NCBI GenBank assembly: GCA_044238845.1
Contig: JBIICN010000006.1
Location: forward strand, 1-64,000
Length of the DNA stretch: 64,000 bases
DNA from: UBA4416 sp044238845
Lineage (GTDB): Bacteria > Bacteroidota > Bacteroidia > B-17B0 > Aurantibacillaceae
Direction of reading: 5' to 3'
Part shown: positions 1 through 9,198 of the stretch, one piece after another
Layout: every line of letters starts with the position of its first letter
How positions within the stretch are numbered: position 1 is the stretch's first letter
Notes under the pieces: generated by a model
What the model was told of the DNA's origin: nothing
What the model saw: the letters and a program-made list of their open reading frames with translations, nothing else
Database searches by the model: none
Program-made: the position numbers and the translations under genes

Positions 1-65
1 CCCTTTAAAACTGCTTCTACGCAGTTAAATCTATACTTGTAATTGTACTTGTTTCTTTTAAACAT

Positions 66-112
66 AAAAAAGCCCCCATTAAGTGTCTAACTTTTTGGGG
101 GCAGTCTATAAT
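66..112 (-). terminator. Hairpin with long loop downstream of yqeY-like gene
   Basis: Read on the minus strand, a six-base GC stem (gccccc / gggggc) encloses a loop of about 19 bases and is followed by a T run, downstream of the gene ending at 145. This fits an intrinsic terminator. The loop and right arm also resemble the terminal part of IS3-family elements (taactttttgggggcagt), so a remnant of an insertion-sequence end is an alternative reading. No transposase remains nearby in the window. Confidence 0.4.
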
Positions 113-144
113 TTAGCAGCCTTTTTTTTATGGGAAATAAAATT

Positions 145-585
145 TTAGCCTAATAATTCTTTTACAATTTGTGAAACTACTTTGCCATCTGCTCTTCCTG
201 CAATAACTTTATTAGCCGCACCCATAACTTTACCCATGTCGGCTGCGGATGAAGCGCCTGATTCGGTAATAGCATTTTTTACAATGGTTTTAATTTCATC
301 TTCTGATAATTGTTTTGGTAAATATTCTTCCATTACTAAGGCCTGAGCAATTTCATCAGCCGCTAAATCAGCGCGGTTTTGTTGAGTATAAACTTCTGCG
401 GTTTCTTTTCGTTTTTTGTATTCTCTTTGAATAGCCTTTAAAGCACTTTCTTCTGTTAATCCTTCAGGAGATGTTTTTAATAATAAAACAACTGATTTAA
501 TTGCTCTTACTGCTTCTAAACGTTTAGCATCTTTTGCTAACATCGACGCTTTTACATCTGCATTAATTTTTTCTTCGATTCCCAT
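145..585 (-). CDS. GatB/YqeY domain-containing protein
   Basis: A 146-residue soluble protein of the YqeY family, which is related to the C-terminal tRNA-binding tail domain of the GatB subunit of Asp/Glu-tRNA amidotransferase. Its exact cellular role is not established. The length is typical. The helical N-terminal half (residues 1-75) and the conserved C-terminal part with AADMGKVMG and GRADGKVVSQIVKELL are both present. The ATG at 583-585 is the first in frame, with a TACTTTTG (-7 type) element on the minus strand at 625-632. It lies downstream of the riboswitch-controlled surface protein gene but probably has its own promoter. Confidence 0.9.
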   Translation of the reverse strand: MGIEEKINADVKASMLAKDAKRLEAVRAIKSVVLLLKTSPEGLTEESALKAIQREYKKRKETAEVYTQQNRADLAADEIAQALVMEEYLPKQLSEDEIKTIVKNAITESGASSAADMGKVMGAANKVIAGRADGKVVSQIVKELLG

Positions 586-624
586 AATATGTTTAATTTT
601 AGTGTAAAGTTATAATTTATAATT

Positions 625-632
625 CAAAAGTA
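625..632 (-). promoter_or_regulatory. Putative -7 promoter element for yqeY-like gene
   Basis: The minus strand reads TACTTTTG, a full match to the Bacteroidota -7 consensus TAnnTTTG, 39 bases upstream of the start codon at 585. No clear -33 TTG is visible at the usual spacing. Confidence 0.4.
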
Positions 633-667
633 TTAAATAAAGCATTCAAAAAATTAGACCTAAAAAA

Positions 668-1648
668 TTAAGACTTTACAAATTTGATTTGTTTTTGTTT
701 ACCATTACTCTTTATTCGCAATGTATAAATCCCTTGCTTTAATTCATAAAGAGATAAAACTGTTGTATCTGATGTGTTTTCTGATTTCAAAACAACGTCA
801 CCTATTACATTTATCACTTCCACATAATAATTAATAGAAGAAAGATTTACGTATAACACATCCATCGCTGGATTTGGATAAACAGAAACATTTCGCAATT
901 CAAATTCTTGAACCCCAACTGCTTTTTGATGAATTACACCAACAGCATCTAAATCAAAACCGCCACTACCAAAATCTGTAGGCCAAGGGTCATTTATTTT
1001 ATTACCATTGGAATCTCTCGAACAATATTGATTTTGAATACAACCTACCACATCAATAACTTTAACATGTGTAATGGCCTGTTTATTAAGTAATATATGA
1101 TCTTCAATATCTGACAAATCAAAAGGAGTGCCGTATTCAGCTCTATATTTGCCAGCCAAATTATGTATTTTAGTCGCATCAGATAAACCAAAACTCCATA
1201 TTTGCGTAGTTGTATCGGAATTACACGTAGCCGGAAACCTAAAATAGTGAACCCCATCGCTACTTACTTCTACAAAAGCTAATTCCAAAAACAAACCATC
1301 AAAACTATTTTCAAATACGGCAAAATCAGGGCCAGCTTCATCAACAATTGGAGCATTAAATTGTAAAACAGCCACGCCTCCATCTCCTAAACTCACCACG
1401 CCATTTAACCCTGCCATTCCAATAGCAGATGAACTATCACCTACATTGGCATAACCAATAGATGGCTTGGAAATATCTTGTAAACCTCTAGTAATTTTAA
1501 TATGATTTGCCCATGATACAAATACACTACTATCTTTAAAAATAGCTGTAGTTCCATTCTCACCTTCTGCAGGAGCAAATTGGGCTAATGATTGATGACT
1601 TGCAAAAAACAAGTGCAATAGTACAAATCCAAAAAATGGCTGTTTCAT
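668..1648 (-). CDS. T9SS type A cargo protein under cobalamin riboswitch control
   Basis: A 326-residue exported protein. Residues 1-23 are a signal peptide ending SLAQ. The middle (about 25-240) contains segments such as GPDFAVFENSFDG and VSLGDGGVAVLQFN, which resemble a family of Bacteroidota surface proteins often found with vitamin B12 uptake genes. Residues 247-326 are a T9SS type A sorting domain (VSVYPNPAMDVLYVNL ... GIYTLRI ... KFVKS), which directs the protein across the outer membrane. A cobalamin riboswitch lies directly upstream, so expression should fall when B12 is plentiful. That suggests a surface B12-binding or B12-uptake accessory role. No TonB-dependent receptor or BtuFCD gene is adjacent in the window, so the role rests on the riboswitch and the domain resemblance. 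Confidence 0.85.
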   Translation of the reverse strand: MKQPFFGFVLLHLFFASHQSLAQFAPAEGENGTTAIFKDSSVFVSWANHIKITRGLQDISKPSIGYANVGDSSSAIGMAGLNGVVSLGDGGVAVLQFNAPIVDEAGPDFAVFENSFDGLFLELAFVEVSSDGVHYFRFPATCNSDTTTQIWSFGLSDATKIHNLAGKYRAEYGTPFDLSDIEDHILLNKQAITHVKVIDVVGCIQNQYCSRDSNGNKINDPWPTDFGSGGFDLDAVGVIHQKAVGVQEFELRNVSVYPNPAMDVLYVNLSSINYYVEVINVIGDVVLKSENTSDTTVLSLYELKQGIYTLRIKSNGKQKQIKFVKS

Positions 1649-1704
1649 TTAGTTGATACAATGCCTTTGTGAATCCTATTCCCGGAATTCTAAACATCGA
1701 TTTA

Positions 1705-1835
1705 TTGGGAGGTCTTCTGACTCACTTCTGTTATACGCCTTCCCGTGTTTAAACAGTGGCTTATTGTATAACTTTTAATTGAAGATTACAGCTGCGGGTA
1801 CAGTATTGGATTTACACCAAATTCCCTTTTCCAAC
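1705..1835 (-). promoter_or_regulatory. Cobalamin (B12) riboswitch
   Basis: On the minus strand the sequence shows the ordered conserved blocks of the cobalamin aptamer: GGGAATTTGGTGTAAATCC, then CTGTACCCGCAGCTGTAA, then GCCACTG, then GGGAAGGC, and finally GAGTCAGAAGACCTCCCA. The order and spacing match the class. It ends about 57 bases before the start codon of the T9SS cargo gene at 1648. A TATATTTG promoter element lies just upstream of its 5' end. Confidence 0.95.
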
Positions 1836-1839
1836 GAAA

Positions 1840-1847
1840 CAAATATA
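1840..1847 (-). promoter_or_regulatory. Putative -7 promoter element for the riboswitch transcript
   Basis: The minus strand reads TATATTTG, a perfect TAnnTTTG. It lies four bases before the first conserved base of the cobalamin aptamer, so the RNA would start essentially at the riboswitch. No convincing -33 element is visible. Confidence 0.55.
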
Positions 1848-2099
1848 AGAAAAGAACAATAAACCACATAGTCATATAGAATTTGTTAAAAATCAATTAT
1901 GAAAGAACACATAAATAGGAGGCTTGCTTCGATTTACTGTGTAATCTATTTAACTAAACTAGTTTTACCATCAAAACTATGTGCTCATGTCTTCACACAG
2001 CCAGATATGGGGTAAAAAATAACATATCTCTGCCACAAAGTCCTAAAATATACATGGCATAATAATCGTATATTGTATATCTCTAAACAACAATTTTAT
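1848..2099. other. Gene-free stretch between riboswitch promoter and lon
   Basis: There is no credible reading frame. A nested inverted repeat is visible: CTGTGT (1937-1942) with ACACAG (1995-2000), enclosing AGTTTT (1961-1966) with AAAACT (1973-1978). It could be a structured 5' leader of lon or an unannotated small RNA, or chance in AT-rich DNA. No canonical promoter was recognised for lon. Confidence 0.25.
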
Positions 2100-4517
2100 A
2101 TGAACTTTTTTAACGATTCTGATAAAATGCCTTTTGAACCTATGCTTGACGAGGATAGTGATTTTATCCCATTACTTTCTGCAGAGGATGAAGACAATAT
2201 GCATTCAGAAAAAATACCCGATATACTGCCAATTTTACCGTTACGTAATACCGTTTTATTTCCTGGTGTAGTAATTCCAATTACTGTAGGTAGAGATAAA
2301 TCAATTAACCTCATTAAAGATGCTTATAAGGGTAATAAAACCATTGGTGTAGTGACTCAAAAAAGCGATTCTATTGAAGATCCACAACCTGAAGATTTAA
2401 ATGCTGTTGGAACTGTAGCGCAAATCATAAAAATGCTACGAATGCCTGATGGCAATACCACTGTAATTATACAAGGAAAAAAACGCTTTCGAATTAAAGA
2501 ATTCACTCAAAGTGAACCATACTACAAAGCTAAAACTCAGAAATTTGAAGAAACTCGTCCCGAAAAAGATGATGAAGAATTTCAGGCAATTGTATCTAGT
2601 TTAAAAGATACAGCATTGCAAATTATTCAAAAATCGCAACACATACCAACAGAAGCTGGTTTTGCTTTAAATAATATTGAAAGTCAAAACTTTATGGTGA
2701 ATTTCATTTCATCAAATATGAATGCGAGTTCTACCGAAAAACAACGTATGCTTGAAGTTCCAAGCCTTAAAGATAGAGCCACCATGGTGTTAGCTCATTT
2801 AAGCAAAGACTTACAAATGTTGGAACTAAAGAATCAAATTCAAAACAAAGTAAAAGTTGATATTGACAAACAACAACGTGATTACTTTTTACATCAACAA
2901 ATAAAAACCATACAAGAGGAACTAGGCGAAAAAAGTCACGAGCAAGATATTGAAGAATTAAGAGAAAGAGCTAAAATAAAAAAATGGAGTAAAGATATTG
3001 CGGATACGTTTGAAAAACAGATAGGTAAGTTATCTCGCATGAATCCTAACTCTCCAGAGTTTGGAATTCAAACCAATTATTTAGAATTATTATTAGACCT
3101 CCCTTGGGGCGAATACACTCAAGATAACTTTGATTTAAAACATGCTGAAGCTACTTTAAACGAAGATCATTTTGGTTTAGAAAAGGTAAAAGAACGAATT
3201 TTAGAACACTTAGCTGTATTAAAATTAAAAGGAGATTTAAAAGCCCCTATTCTTTGTTTATACGGCCCTCCAGGTGTTGGCAAAACATCTTTAGGAAAAA
3301 GTATTGCTAAAGCCTTAGGACGTAAATATGTGCGCATGAGTTTAGGAGGATTAAAAGATGAAAGCGAAATTCGTGGGCACCGTAAAACGTACATTGGGGC
3401 TATGCCAGGACGTATTTTACAAAACCTAAAAAAAGTGCAATCTTCTAATCCTGTTTTTATTTTAGATGAGATTGATAAAGTTGGAAGTGATTTTCATGGC
3501 GACCCATCCTCTGCTCTATTAGAAGTTTTAGATCCTGAACAAAATTCAACTTTCTATGATAATTTCTTAGAAGCAGATTATGATTTAAGTAAAGTCATGT
3601 TTATCGCAACCTGCAATAATTTAGCAACTATACAACCTGCTTTACGCGACCGTATGGAAATTATTGATGTGAGTGGATATACCGTTGAAGAAAAAATTGA
3701 AATTGGGAAACAGCATTTGTTACCAAAACAAGTAGAAGATAACGGATTAAAAAAATCACAATTAAAATTAACGGATAAACAATTAGAATTTATCATCGAA
3801 AATTATACGGCAGAAAGTGGTGTTCGTAATTTAGAAAAACGTATTTCTAAAATTGCGCGTTATGTAGCTGTTCACGTAGTTAAAGATGAAACTTTACCAA
3901 AAATAAATGAAGAATCAATATCTAAAATCTTAGGCCCATCACACGAAAAGGCTAAATACCAAGGTAATGATGTACCTGGCGTTGTAACAGGTTTAGCTTG
4001 GACACAAGTTGGCGGAGATATTTTATTTATAGAAACCTCTTTATCTAAAGGAAAAGGAGCAAAGCTAGCATTAACAGGTAATTTAGGAGATGTGATGAAA
4101 GAAAGTGCAACCTTAGCACTAGAGTTTATTAAAGCACATAACGAAGAATTAAATATAGATTCAGAAACCTTTGAGAACTATAATATTCATGTACACGTTC
4201 CTGAAGGCGCTACACCAAAAGATGGACCAAGCGCAGGAATTGCCATGCTAACTTCTTTAACATCAGCCTTAACAAAACGTAAGGTTAAAAAACATTTAGC
4301 AATGACAGGAGAAATTACTTTACGTGGTAAAGTGTTACCTGTTGGAGGTATCAAAGAAAAAATACTCGCAGCTAAACGAGCTGGTATTAAAGAAATCATC
4401 TTATGTGCCGATAACAAAAAAGATGTGGATGATATCAAATCGGATTACTTAAAGGGCTTAACATTTAAATATGTTACTCAAATGAAAGAGGTATTGCAAT
4501 TAGCTTTACTTAACTAA
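2100..4517 (+). CDS. lon: ATP-dependent endopeptidase Lon
   Basis: A 805-residue Lon protease, which degrades damaged and regulatory proteins in the cytoplasm as an ATP-driven ring. In order it has an N-terminal substrate-binding domain (about 40-240), a coiled region, an AAA+ module with Walker A GPPGVGKTS (Lys395) and Walker B VFILDEID, and a C-terminal protease domain. The catalytic dyad is Ser711 (PKDGPSAG) and Lys752 (VGGIKEKIL). The length matches the family. I chose the ATG at 2100 over an in-frame TTG at 2073, because the extra residues have no family match and precede an acidic N-terminus typical of Bacteroidota Lon. It appears monocistronic. Confidence 0.97.
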   Translation: MNFFNDSDKMPFEPMLDEDSDFIPLLSAEDEDNMHSEKIPDILPILPLRNTVLFPGVVIPITVGRDKSINLIKDAYKGNKTIGVVTQKSDSIEDPQPEDLNAVGTVAQIIKMLRMPDGNTTVIIQGKKRFRIKEFTQSEPYYKAKTQKFEETRPEKDDEEFQAIVSSLKDTALQIIQKSQHIPTEAGFALNNIESQNFMVNFISSNMNASSTEKQRMLEVPSLKDRATMVLAHLSKDLQMLELKNQIQNKVKVDIDKQQRDYFLHQQIKTIQEELGEKSHEQDIEELRERAKIKKWSKDIADTFEKQIGKLSRMNPNSPEFGIQTNYLELLLDLPWGEYTQDNFDLKHAEATLNEDHFGLEKVKERILEHLAVLKLKGDLKAPILCLYGPPGVGKTSLGKSIAKALGRKYVRMSLGGLKDESEIRGHRKTYIGAMPGRILQNLKKVQSSNPVFILDEIDKVGSDFHGDPSSALLEVLDPEQNSTFYDNFLEADYDLSKVMFIATCNNLATIQPALRDRMEIIDVSGYTVEEKIEIGKQHLLPKQVEDNGLKKSQLKLTDKQLEFIIENYTAESGVRNLEKRISKIARYVAVHVVKDETLPKINEESISKILGPSHEKAKYQGNDVPGVVTGLAWTQVGGDILFIETSLSKGKGAKLALTGNLGDVMKESATLALEFIKAHNEELNIDSETFENYNIHVHVPEGATPKDGPSAGIAMLTSLTSALTKRKVKKHLAMTGEITLRGKVLPVGGIKEKILAAKRAGIKEIILCADNKKDVDDIKSDYLKGLTFKYVTQMKEVLQLALLN

Positions 4518-4610
4518 CTATTTAAGTAGGAAATAAATCATCACTATTAGCAGCTAAAAGTTTTTACAATAACTTTTACTGTTTGTTGTTTATTCATAGT
4601 TTGAATAAAA

Positions 4611-5150
4611 TTATTCTTTTATAAAATTAGGATTAAACCATGCCATAGGAATATCAGCTTCAAAACTATTTTCATTTGTTTTTATTCTATTGTCTAGTCT
4701 GCCTTCAATTTTAAAACCAAGTTTTTCATAGAGATGAATTGCTCGTTTATTTGATTCTCGCGCTATCAACTCAACTCTATATATATCCTTTCTGTTTTCC
4801 GTTATATAATGCAGCAAAGTTTTAAAAAGCATTGTGCCTAAACCCTCATCTTGATATTTTTTATCCACTGCAATGGTTAAATCACTAAAAATATGACTAA
4901 AAACAGCAGGTGCTAATTTATAACAATGAATCTCAGCCACGATAATATCTGTTTGTAATTTGTCTACAATAACAAACTGAATACCACATTCTTGTGATTT
5001 ATCAAAAATATATTTTATATATTTTTTGGTTATTTCCTTTTCCGTTCGAGCTAAACCTCCTGCTACCTTGCTTACTTTACGATACAAATTCAAAACCTTA
5101 TCAAGATCTTGATATTTAGATTTTCTTATTTCGAATCGTTCACTATTCAT
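4611..5150 (-). CDS. GNAT family N-acetyltransferase
   Basis: A 179-residue acetyltransferase of the GNAT fold, which transfers acetyl from acetyl-CoA to an amine; the substrate is unknown. The acetyl-CoA-binding core is visible at about 85-150: AVDKKYQDEGLGTMLF (a variant of the Q/RxxGxG/A loop), then IARESNKRAIHLYEKLGF, the usual motif B and C-terminal helix. It is convergent with lon. The start is the first ATG, with no recognised promoter. Confidence 0.85.
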   Translation of the reverse strand: MNSERFEIRKSKYQDLDKVLNLYRKVSKVAGGLARTEKEITKKYIKYIFDKSQECGIQFVIVDKLQTDIIVAEIHCYKLAPAVFSHIFSDLTIAVDKKYQDEGLGTMLFKTLLHYITENRKDIYRVELIARESNKRAIHLYEKLGFKIEGRLDNRIKTNENSFEADIPMAWFNPNFIKE

Positions 5151-5266
5151 TATATGTAAAATTAAAGCACTTTACTTCCATAAAACCTATAAAGAAAAAA
5201 ACAAACCCCTAAATTTAATAGAATAGCATGAACAAGCTTATTGAAAAATAGGTTACAACCTTGTCG

Positions 5267-6445
5267 TTAATTTCGATCTTGCTCTGTTTTTGAAAAAATG
5301 GATTGTAAAATTTGTTTTTCTTCTTCACTCATTATTAAGCTACGACGATTGTATACTCGGTTAGCTGTTTCAATCATTTTTTCAAATTTGTACTCTTCCA
5401 TACTTTCTGCCCCACCCCAACTAAAACTTGCAATGTGCGTTGGCGGAAAACCTCCTCCAAAAATATTGGCACCTACTCCAACCACTGTACCGGTATTAAA
5501 CATAGTATTAATACCACACTTGCTGTGATCTCCCATAGTTAAACCACAAAACTGCAAACCTGTATCTACCATTTTATGTTGAGCATAATTATAGAGTTTC
5601 ACATTTCCATAATTATTCTTTAAATTAGAATTATTTGTATCTGCACCCAAATTACACCATTCACCTATCACACTGTTTCCTAAAAAACCATCGTGCGCTT
5701 TGTTACTATAACCAAATATAACAGAGTTATTTATTTCTCCCCCAACTTTACTATGAGGGCCAATAGTTGTTGGCCCGTAGACCTTAGTACTTAATTTTAA
5801 AGCAGAATGCTCACATAAAGCAAATGGACCACGAACCACACTACCTTCCATGATTTCGGCATCTTTACCAATATAAATTGGTCCGGATTTAGTATTTAAA
5901 ATAGCGGCTTCAACAACAGCGCCTTCTTCTAAAAATATATCTTTTATATCTCCAATTACTGTATTAGTTTTTGATAATGGTAATGATGTTTTACTTTTGG
6001 TTAATAACTCAAAATCTTGTTTAATAGCATCTCCATTTTTTGAGAAAATGTCCCACACATTATTTACTAAAATGCCAACTTCAGATAATTCTTTAGCTTT
6101 AGTCATAGCATCATTAATTGTTAAACAAGCTGATGAGTTACTTCTAAATGCAAGTAAAACATCGCCAGATTTAAATCCTGCATTCATGTCTAACCCCAAA
6201 ATATGACTCACTAATTGAGGCGTTGGGCAAATTTTTCCATTTATAAATACAACATCATCACTTAAATTACTAGGAAACTTGACACTTAAATAATCCTGTG
6301 TTTGAAAAGATAACTTTGTATTTAAATACTTTTCCCACTTTTGAGTAATAGTTAAAATACCAATACGTATTTCCGCAACAGGTTTAGTAAATGTAAGTGG
6401 TAACAAGTTTTGCCAAGAGGCATCATCAAATAAAATATAGTTCAT
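5267..6445 (-). CDS. Alternate GlmU: UDP-GlcNAc diphosphorylase / GlcN-1-P acetyltransferase-like
   Basis: A 392-residue protein of the Bacteroidota alternate-GlmU type. The N-terminal part (1-180) begins FDDASWQNLLPLTFTKPVAEIRIG in two adjoining segments, the hallmark of this family in place of the usual GxGTRM loop. The C-terminal part (190-370) is a left-handed beta helix of hexapeptide repeats (for example EGSVVRGPFAL, GPHSKVGGEI, LGNSVIGEW). By family it is expected to make UDP-N-acetylglucosamine for peptidoglycan and lipopolysaccharide. It is downstream of the PorE-like gene on the same strand (65-base gap) and may be co-transcribed. Confidence 0.85.
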   Translation of the reverse strand: MNYILFDDASWQNLLPLTFTKPVAEIRIGILTITQKWEKYLNTKLSFQTQDYLSVKFPSNLSDDVVFINGKICPTPQLVSHILGLDMNAGFKSGDVLLAFRSNSSACLTINDAMTKAKELSEVGILVNNVWDIFSKNGDAIKQDFELLTKSKTSLPLSKTNTVIGDIKDIFLEEGAVVEAAILNTKSGPIYIGKDAEIMEGSVVRGPFALCEHSALKLSTKVYGPTTIGPHSKVGGEINNSVIFGYSNKAHDGFLGNSVIGEWCNLGADTNNSNLKNNYGNVKLYNYAQHKMVDTGLQFCGLTMGDHSKCGINTMFNTGTVVGVGANIFGGGFPPTHIASFSWGGAESMEEYKFEKMIETANRVYNRRSLIMSEEEKQILQSIFSKTEQDRN

Positions 6446-6510
6446 ACAAGAGCTTATTAATATTAAAACCTAAGTTTAATGTTTTAAAATTAACACAATT
6501 TTAGTGAAAA

Positions 6511-9180
6511 TTAAATTTTTCCTATTTCAACAATTTTAAATTCAGTCCGTCTATTTTTAGCGTGCTCTTCTTCAGTGCAAGGCGTTTCATTTTTACAGTT
6601 ATTTAATAACTTAGATTCGCCATAACCAACTGCCTTTAATCTTGACTTACTAATTCCTTTAGAAATAATGTAATCAACAGCGGCTTTGGCCCTTTTTTGA
6701 GATAATGTCATATTGTAAACATCCGAACTTCGTGAATCCGTATGAGAACTTAATTCGATATTCAAATTTTTATTGGAGTTTAAAACAGTGATTACTTTAT
6801 CTAAGATATTCTGTCCAGCAGCATCAATTTTATAATCTCCATATGCGTAATATAAACTCTCAATAATTGTAATTGCTTGTTGCTGTTGCTTATTTTTCAT
6901 TTCCAAAACCTCTAACCAAGGGTCGTCAACCGAGTACTCACCTAAGGCGGTTTTATCTATTTCTAATAATTCAAACTGAAACTTTCCTGCTACATTACGC
7001 TTAATTTCTCTATAAATTCTACCCTTAGCATCCGCCACATAAATTTTAGAGATAGTTTTAAATTTAGGATCAGACTCATCCAGTACAAACAAATAATTTT
7101 TATCTGCTCCTAAATTTTTAAAAGCAAATTTTCCTTTATCATCCGTTACAATATTTTCAATAACTTCATTTTTATTAAAAATAGTTAGTTTTGCGTTACT
7201 AATCGCCTTTTTATCTTGATCATATAAATAACCATTTAGTGACATAATTAAATCAGTATCATCAAGACTTAAATCATTAATAGTTGTTTTATCAACAGAC
7301 AGAATATTAAACTTAAAATTCCCTTTAGCATCAGAACGAGCAATTTTAATTTCTTTACCACTTTTATTAGTTAAAATTATTTTAACATCAGCTGGTAAAT
7401 CACTATCATCAATAGTTAACGAATAATTTTGATCTAAGGGTAAATTTCTAAAAGCAAATGCTCCAAATTCATTGGTAGTAGTTTGCTCTATAATATCTCC
7501 AAATTCATTTTTAATCGTTACTTTCTTATTATTTAATGGTTTACTAGGATTTTCACCATACAATAAATTACCTCCTAAACTTAAATCATCATCATTAAAT
7601 AAATCTGGCATTCCATTTGGATCTACTGGTAGATTTTTAAACACAAATTTTTGAGAAGGACCATTATTATGTGTTATACGAGTGATTTTTGAATCTTTAT
7701 CTGCTAAATAATACCTTGATTTATTTTTTAAATTAATATCAGATCCTTCCACCTCTGCCATATAAGTTTTATCTGCATCTAGATCACGAAAAATAAAATA
7801 ACCTTTATCATTTGTTTTTGTAGAATCAATAGCCCTACTATTAACATCTAATAAATACACTTTAACACCTTTAGCTGGATCATTTGCATTTTCAGTTAAT
7901 AAAATAATTCCATCAATCGAAATGTTTTTATTTGTGAATTTAAAGCTATAAATATCATCTTCGCCCTTGCCACCATCTCTATTAGATGAAAAATAACCTA
8001 TGGTATCATTTAAAAAAGTAATTCCGAAATCATCAGATTTACTATTCACATAAAGTCCTTCATTTCTATTCAGCAACCATCTTCCGTCAATTTGTTTTGC
8101 CGAAAAAATATCTAAATCCCCAAAACCAGGCAATCCATTAGACGAGAAGTATAGAGTACCTCCTTGTTTAACAGTAGGAAAAACTTCATCGCCTGAAGTA
8201 TTAATATCAAATCCAAGGTTAATAGGTTTATCCCATGAATCGCCATTTTTTTTACACATCCAAATATCTTGTCCTCCTAAAGTACCTGGCATATCAGAAG
8301 CAAAATATAAAATAGTGCCATCAGCATTTAATGCAGGATGCGCACATGAATAATCATCGCTATTGTATATAAATGGTTTTGGTTTAGAAAACGACTTCCC
8401 ATTAACATCCGAAAAATAAATTTTTGCTCTATTTACAAAGTTTTTATCTTTTTTATTAACGATGTAATTTACTCTGGTATAAGCAGCTTGCTTTCCATCA
8501 TTACTAAACGAAATAGGTCCATCATGAAATGCAGAGTTAACTTTCTTTGAAATCAATTTCTCTTTTTTCACTTCATTATTTTTTATTTCGGCAGAAAAAA
8601 TATTTAAATATGGTTGATTATTTAGTAAATATTTTTCGAAATCAACAACGTCATTTATTTTTTCGGCAACAAAAAATAATTTGTTATTAATAACCACAGG
8701 ACAAAATTCTGAACGTTTGGTATTAATGGATTCAATATTTTTAATTTCATATTCCTTTGGTTTTGATTCCCAATATTTTATTTCTTGACAAGAAACAATG
8801 GCATTTTTTGCCGTTTTACTATTTACGTTATCCTCCAAAAACACATAATACTGTTTTAATGCTTCACTATATTTATTATTTGATTTTAAAACATTACCAT
8901 AATTGTAATTTACTTCGGTAGGAACTTTTCCTAAAGCAATTGCCTGAGAATAATAATTCTCTGCTTTAGTATAATTATTTAAAATACGATAACAATCAGC
9001 TAGCTTAATCATCGCTAATTGCTTATCTGATGAATTTCCTTTGGCAATTTTTTCGTAGGCAGGTATAGCTTTCACATAATTATATTTTAAAAAATAGTTT
9101 TCAGCCTTTTTCATTTGGGCAAAATTTACTACTGTAAAAAATAAAAAAAATGTGGTTAAATATATATAAGCTTTTATCAT
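6511..9180 (-). CDS. PorE-like OmpA family lipoprotein/periplasmic protein (TPR, PD40, CRD, OmpA-C)
   Basis: An 889-residue exported protein with the domain order known for PorE of the type IX secretion system. It has a signal sequence (1-21), TPR-like helices (about 22-140), a PD40 beta-propeller (about 150-405, with blades such as FSNDGKQAAYTR, LNADGTILYFASD and GGTLYFSSNGLPGFGDLDIF), and several carboxypeptidase-regulatory-like repeats (about 420-770). It ends in an OmpA C-terminal peptidoglycan-binding domain (about 775-889, SHTDSRSS ... NRRTEFKI). PorE anchors the T9SS to peptidoglycan. Here it follows a PorP/SprF gene by 18 bases, so this may be a paralogue dedicated to the neighbouring cargo rather than the housekeeping copy. 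Confidence 0.88.
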   Translation of the reverse strand: MIKAYIYLTTFFLFFTVVNFAQMKKAENYFLKYNYVKAIPAYEKIAKGNSSDKQLAMIKLADCYRILNNYTKAENYYSQAIALGKVPTEVNYNYGNVLKSNNKYSEALKQYYVFLEDNVNSKTAKNAIVSCQEIKYWESKPKEYEIKNIESINTKRSEFCPVVINNKLFFVAEKINDVVDFEKYLLNNQPYLNIFSAEIKNNEVKKEKLISKKVNSAFHDGPISFSNDGKQAAYTRVNYIVNKKDKNFVNRAKIYFSDVNGKSFSKPKPFIYNSDDYSCAHPALNADGTILYFASDMPGTLGGQDIWMCKKNGDSWDKPINLGFDINTSGDEVFPTVKQGGTLYFSSNGLPGFGDLDIFSAKQIDGRWLLNRNEGLYVNSKSDDFGITFLNDTIGYFSSNRDGGKGEDDIYSFKFTNKNISIDGIILLTENANDPAKGVKVYLLDVNSRAIDSTKTNDKGYFIFRDLDADKTYMAEVEGSDINLKNKSRYYLADKDSKITRITHNNGPSQKFVFKNLPVDPNGMPDLFNDDDLSLGGNLLYGENPSKPLNNKKVTIKNEFGDIIEQTTTNEFGAFAFRNLPLDQNYSLTIDDSDLPADVKIILTNKSGKEIKIARSDAKGNFKFNILSVDKTTINDLSLDDTDLIMSLNGYLYDQDKKAISNAKLTIFNKNEVIENIVTDDKGKFAFKNLGADKNYLFVLDESDPKFKTISKIYVADAKGRIYREIKRNVAGKFQFELLEIDKTALGEYSVDDPWLEVLEMKNKQQQQAITIIESLYYAYGDYKIDAAGQNILDKVITVLNSNKNLNIELSSHTDSRSSDVYNMTLSQKRAKAAVDYIISKGISKSRLKAVGYGESKLLNNCKNETPCTEEEHAKNRRTEFKIVEIGKI

Positions 9181-9198
9181 AGATTCATTAGAGCAATT

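Noticed and set aside
4518..4610. Terminator after lon
   Set aside because: Only weak A/T-rich self-complementarity (aaaagttt ... aactttt); not convincing.
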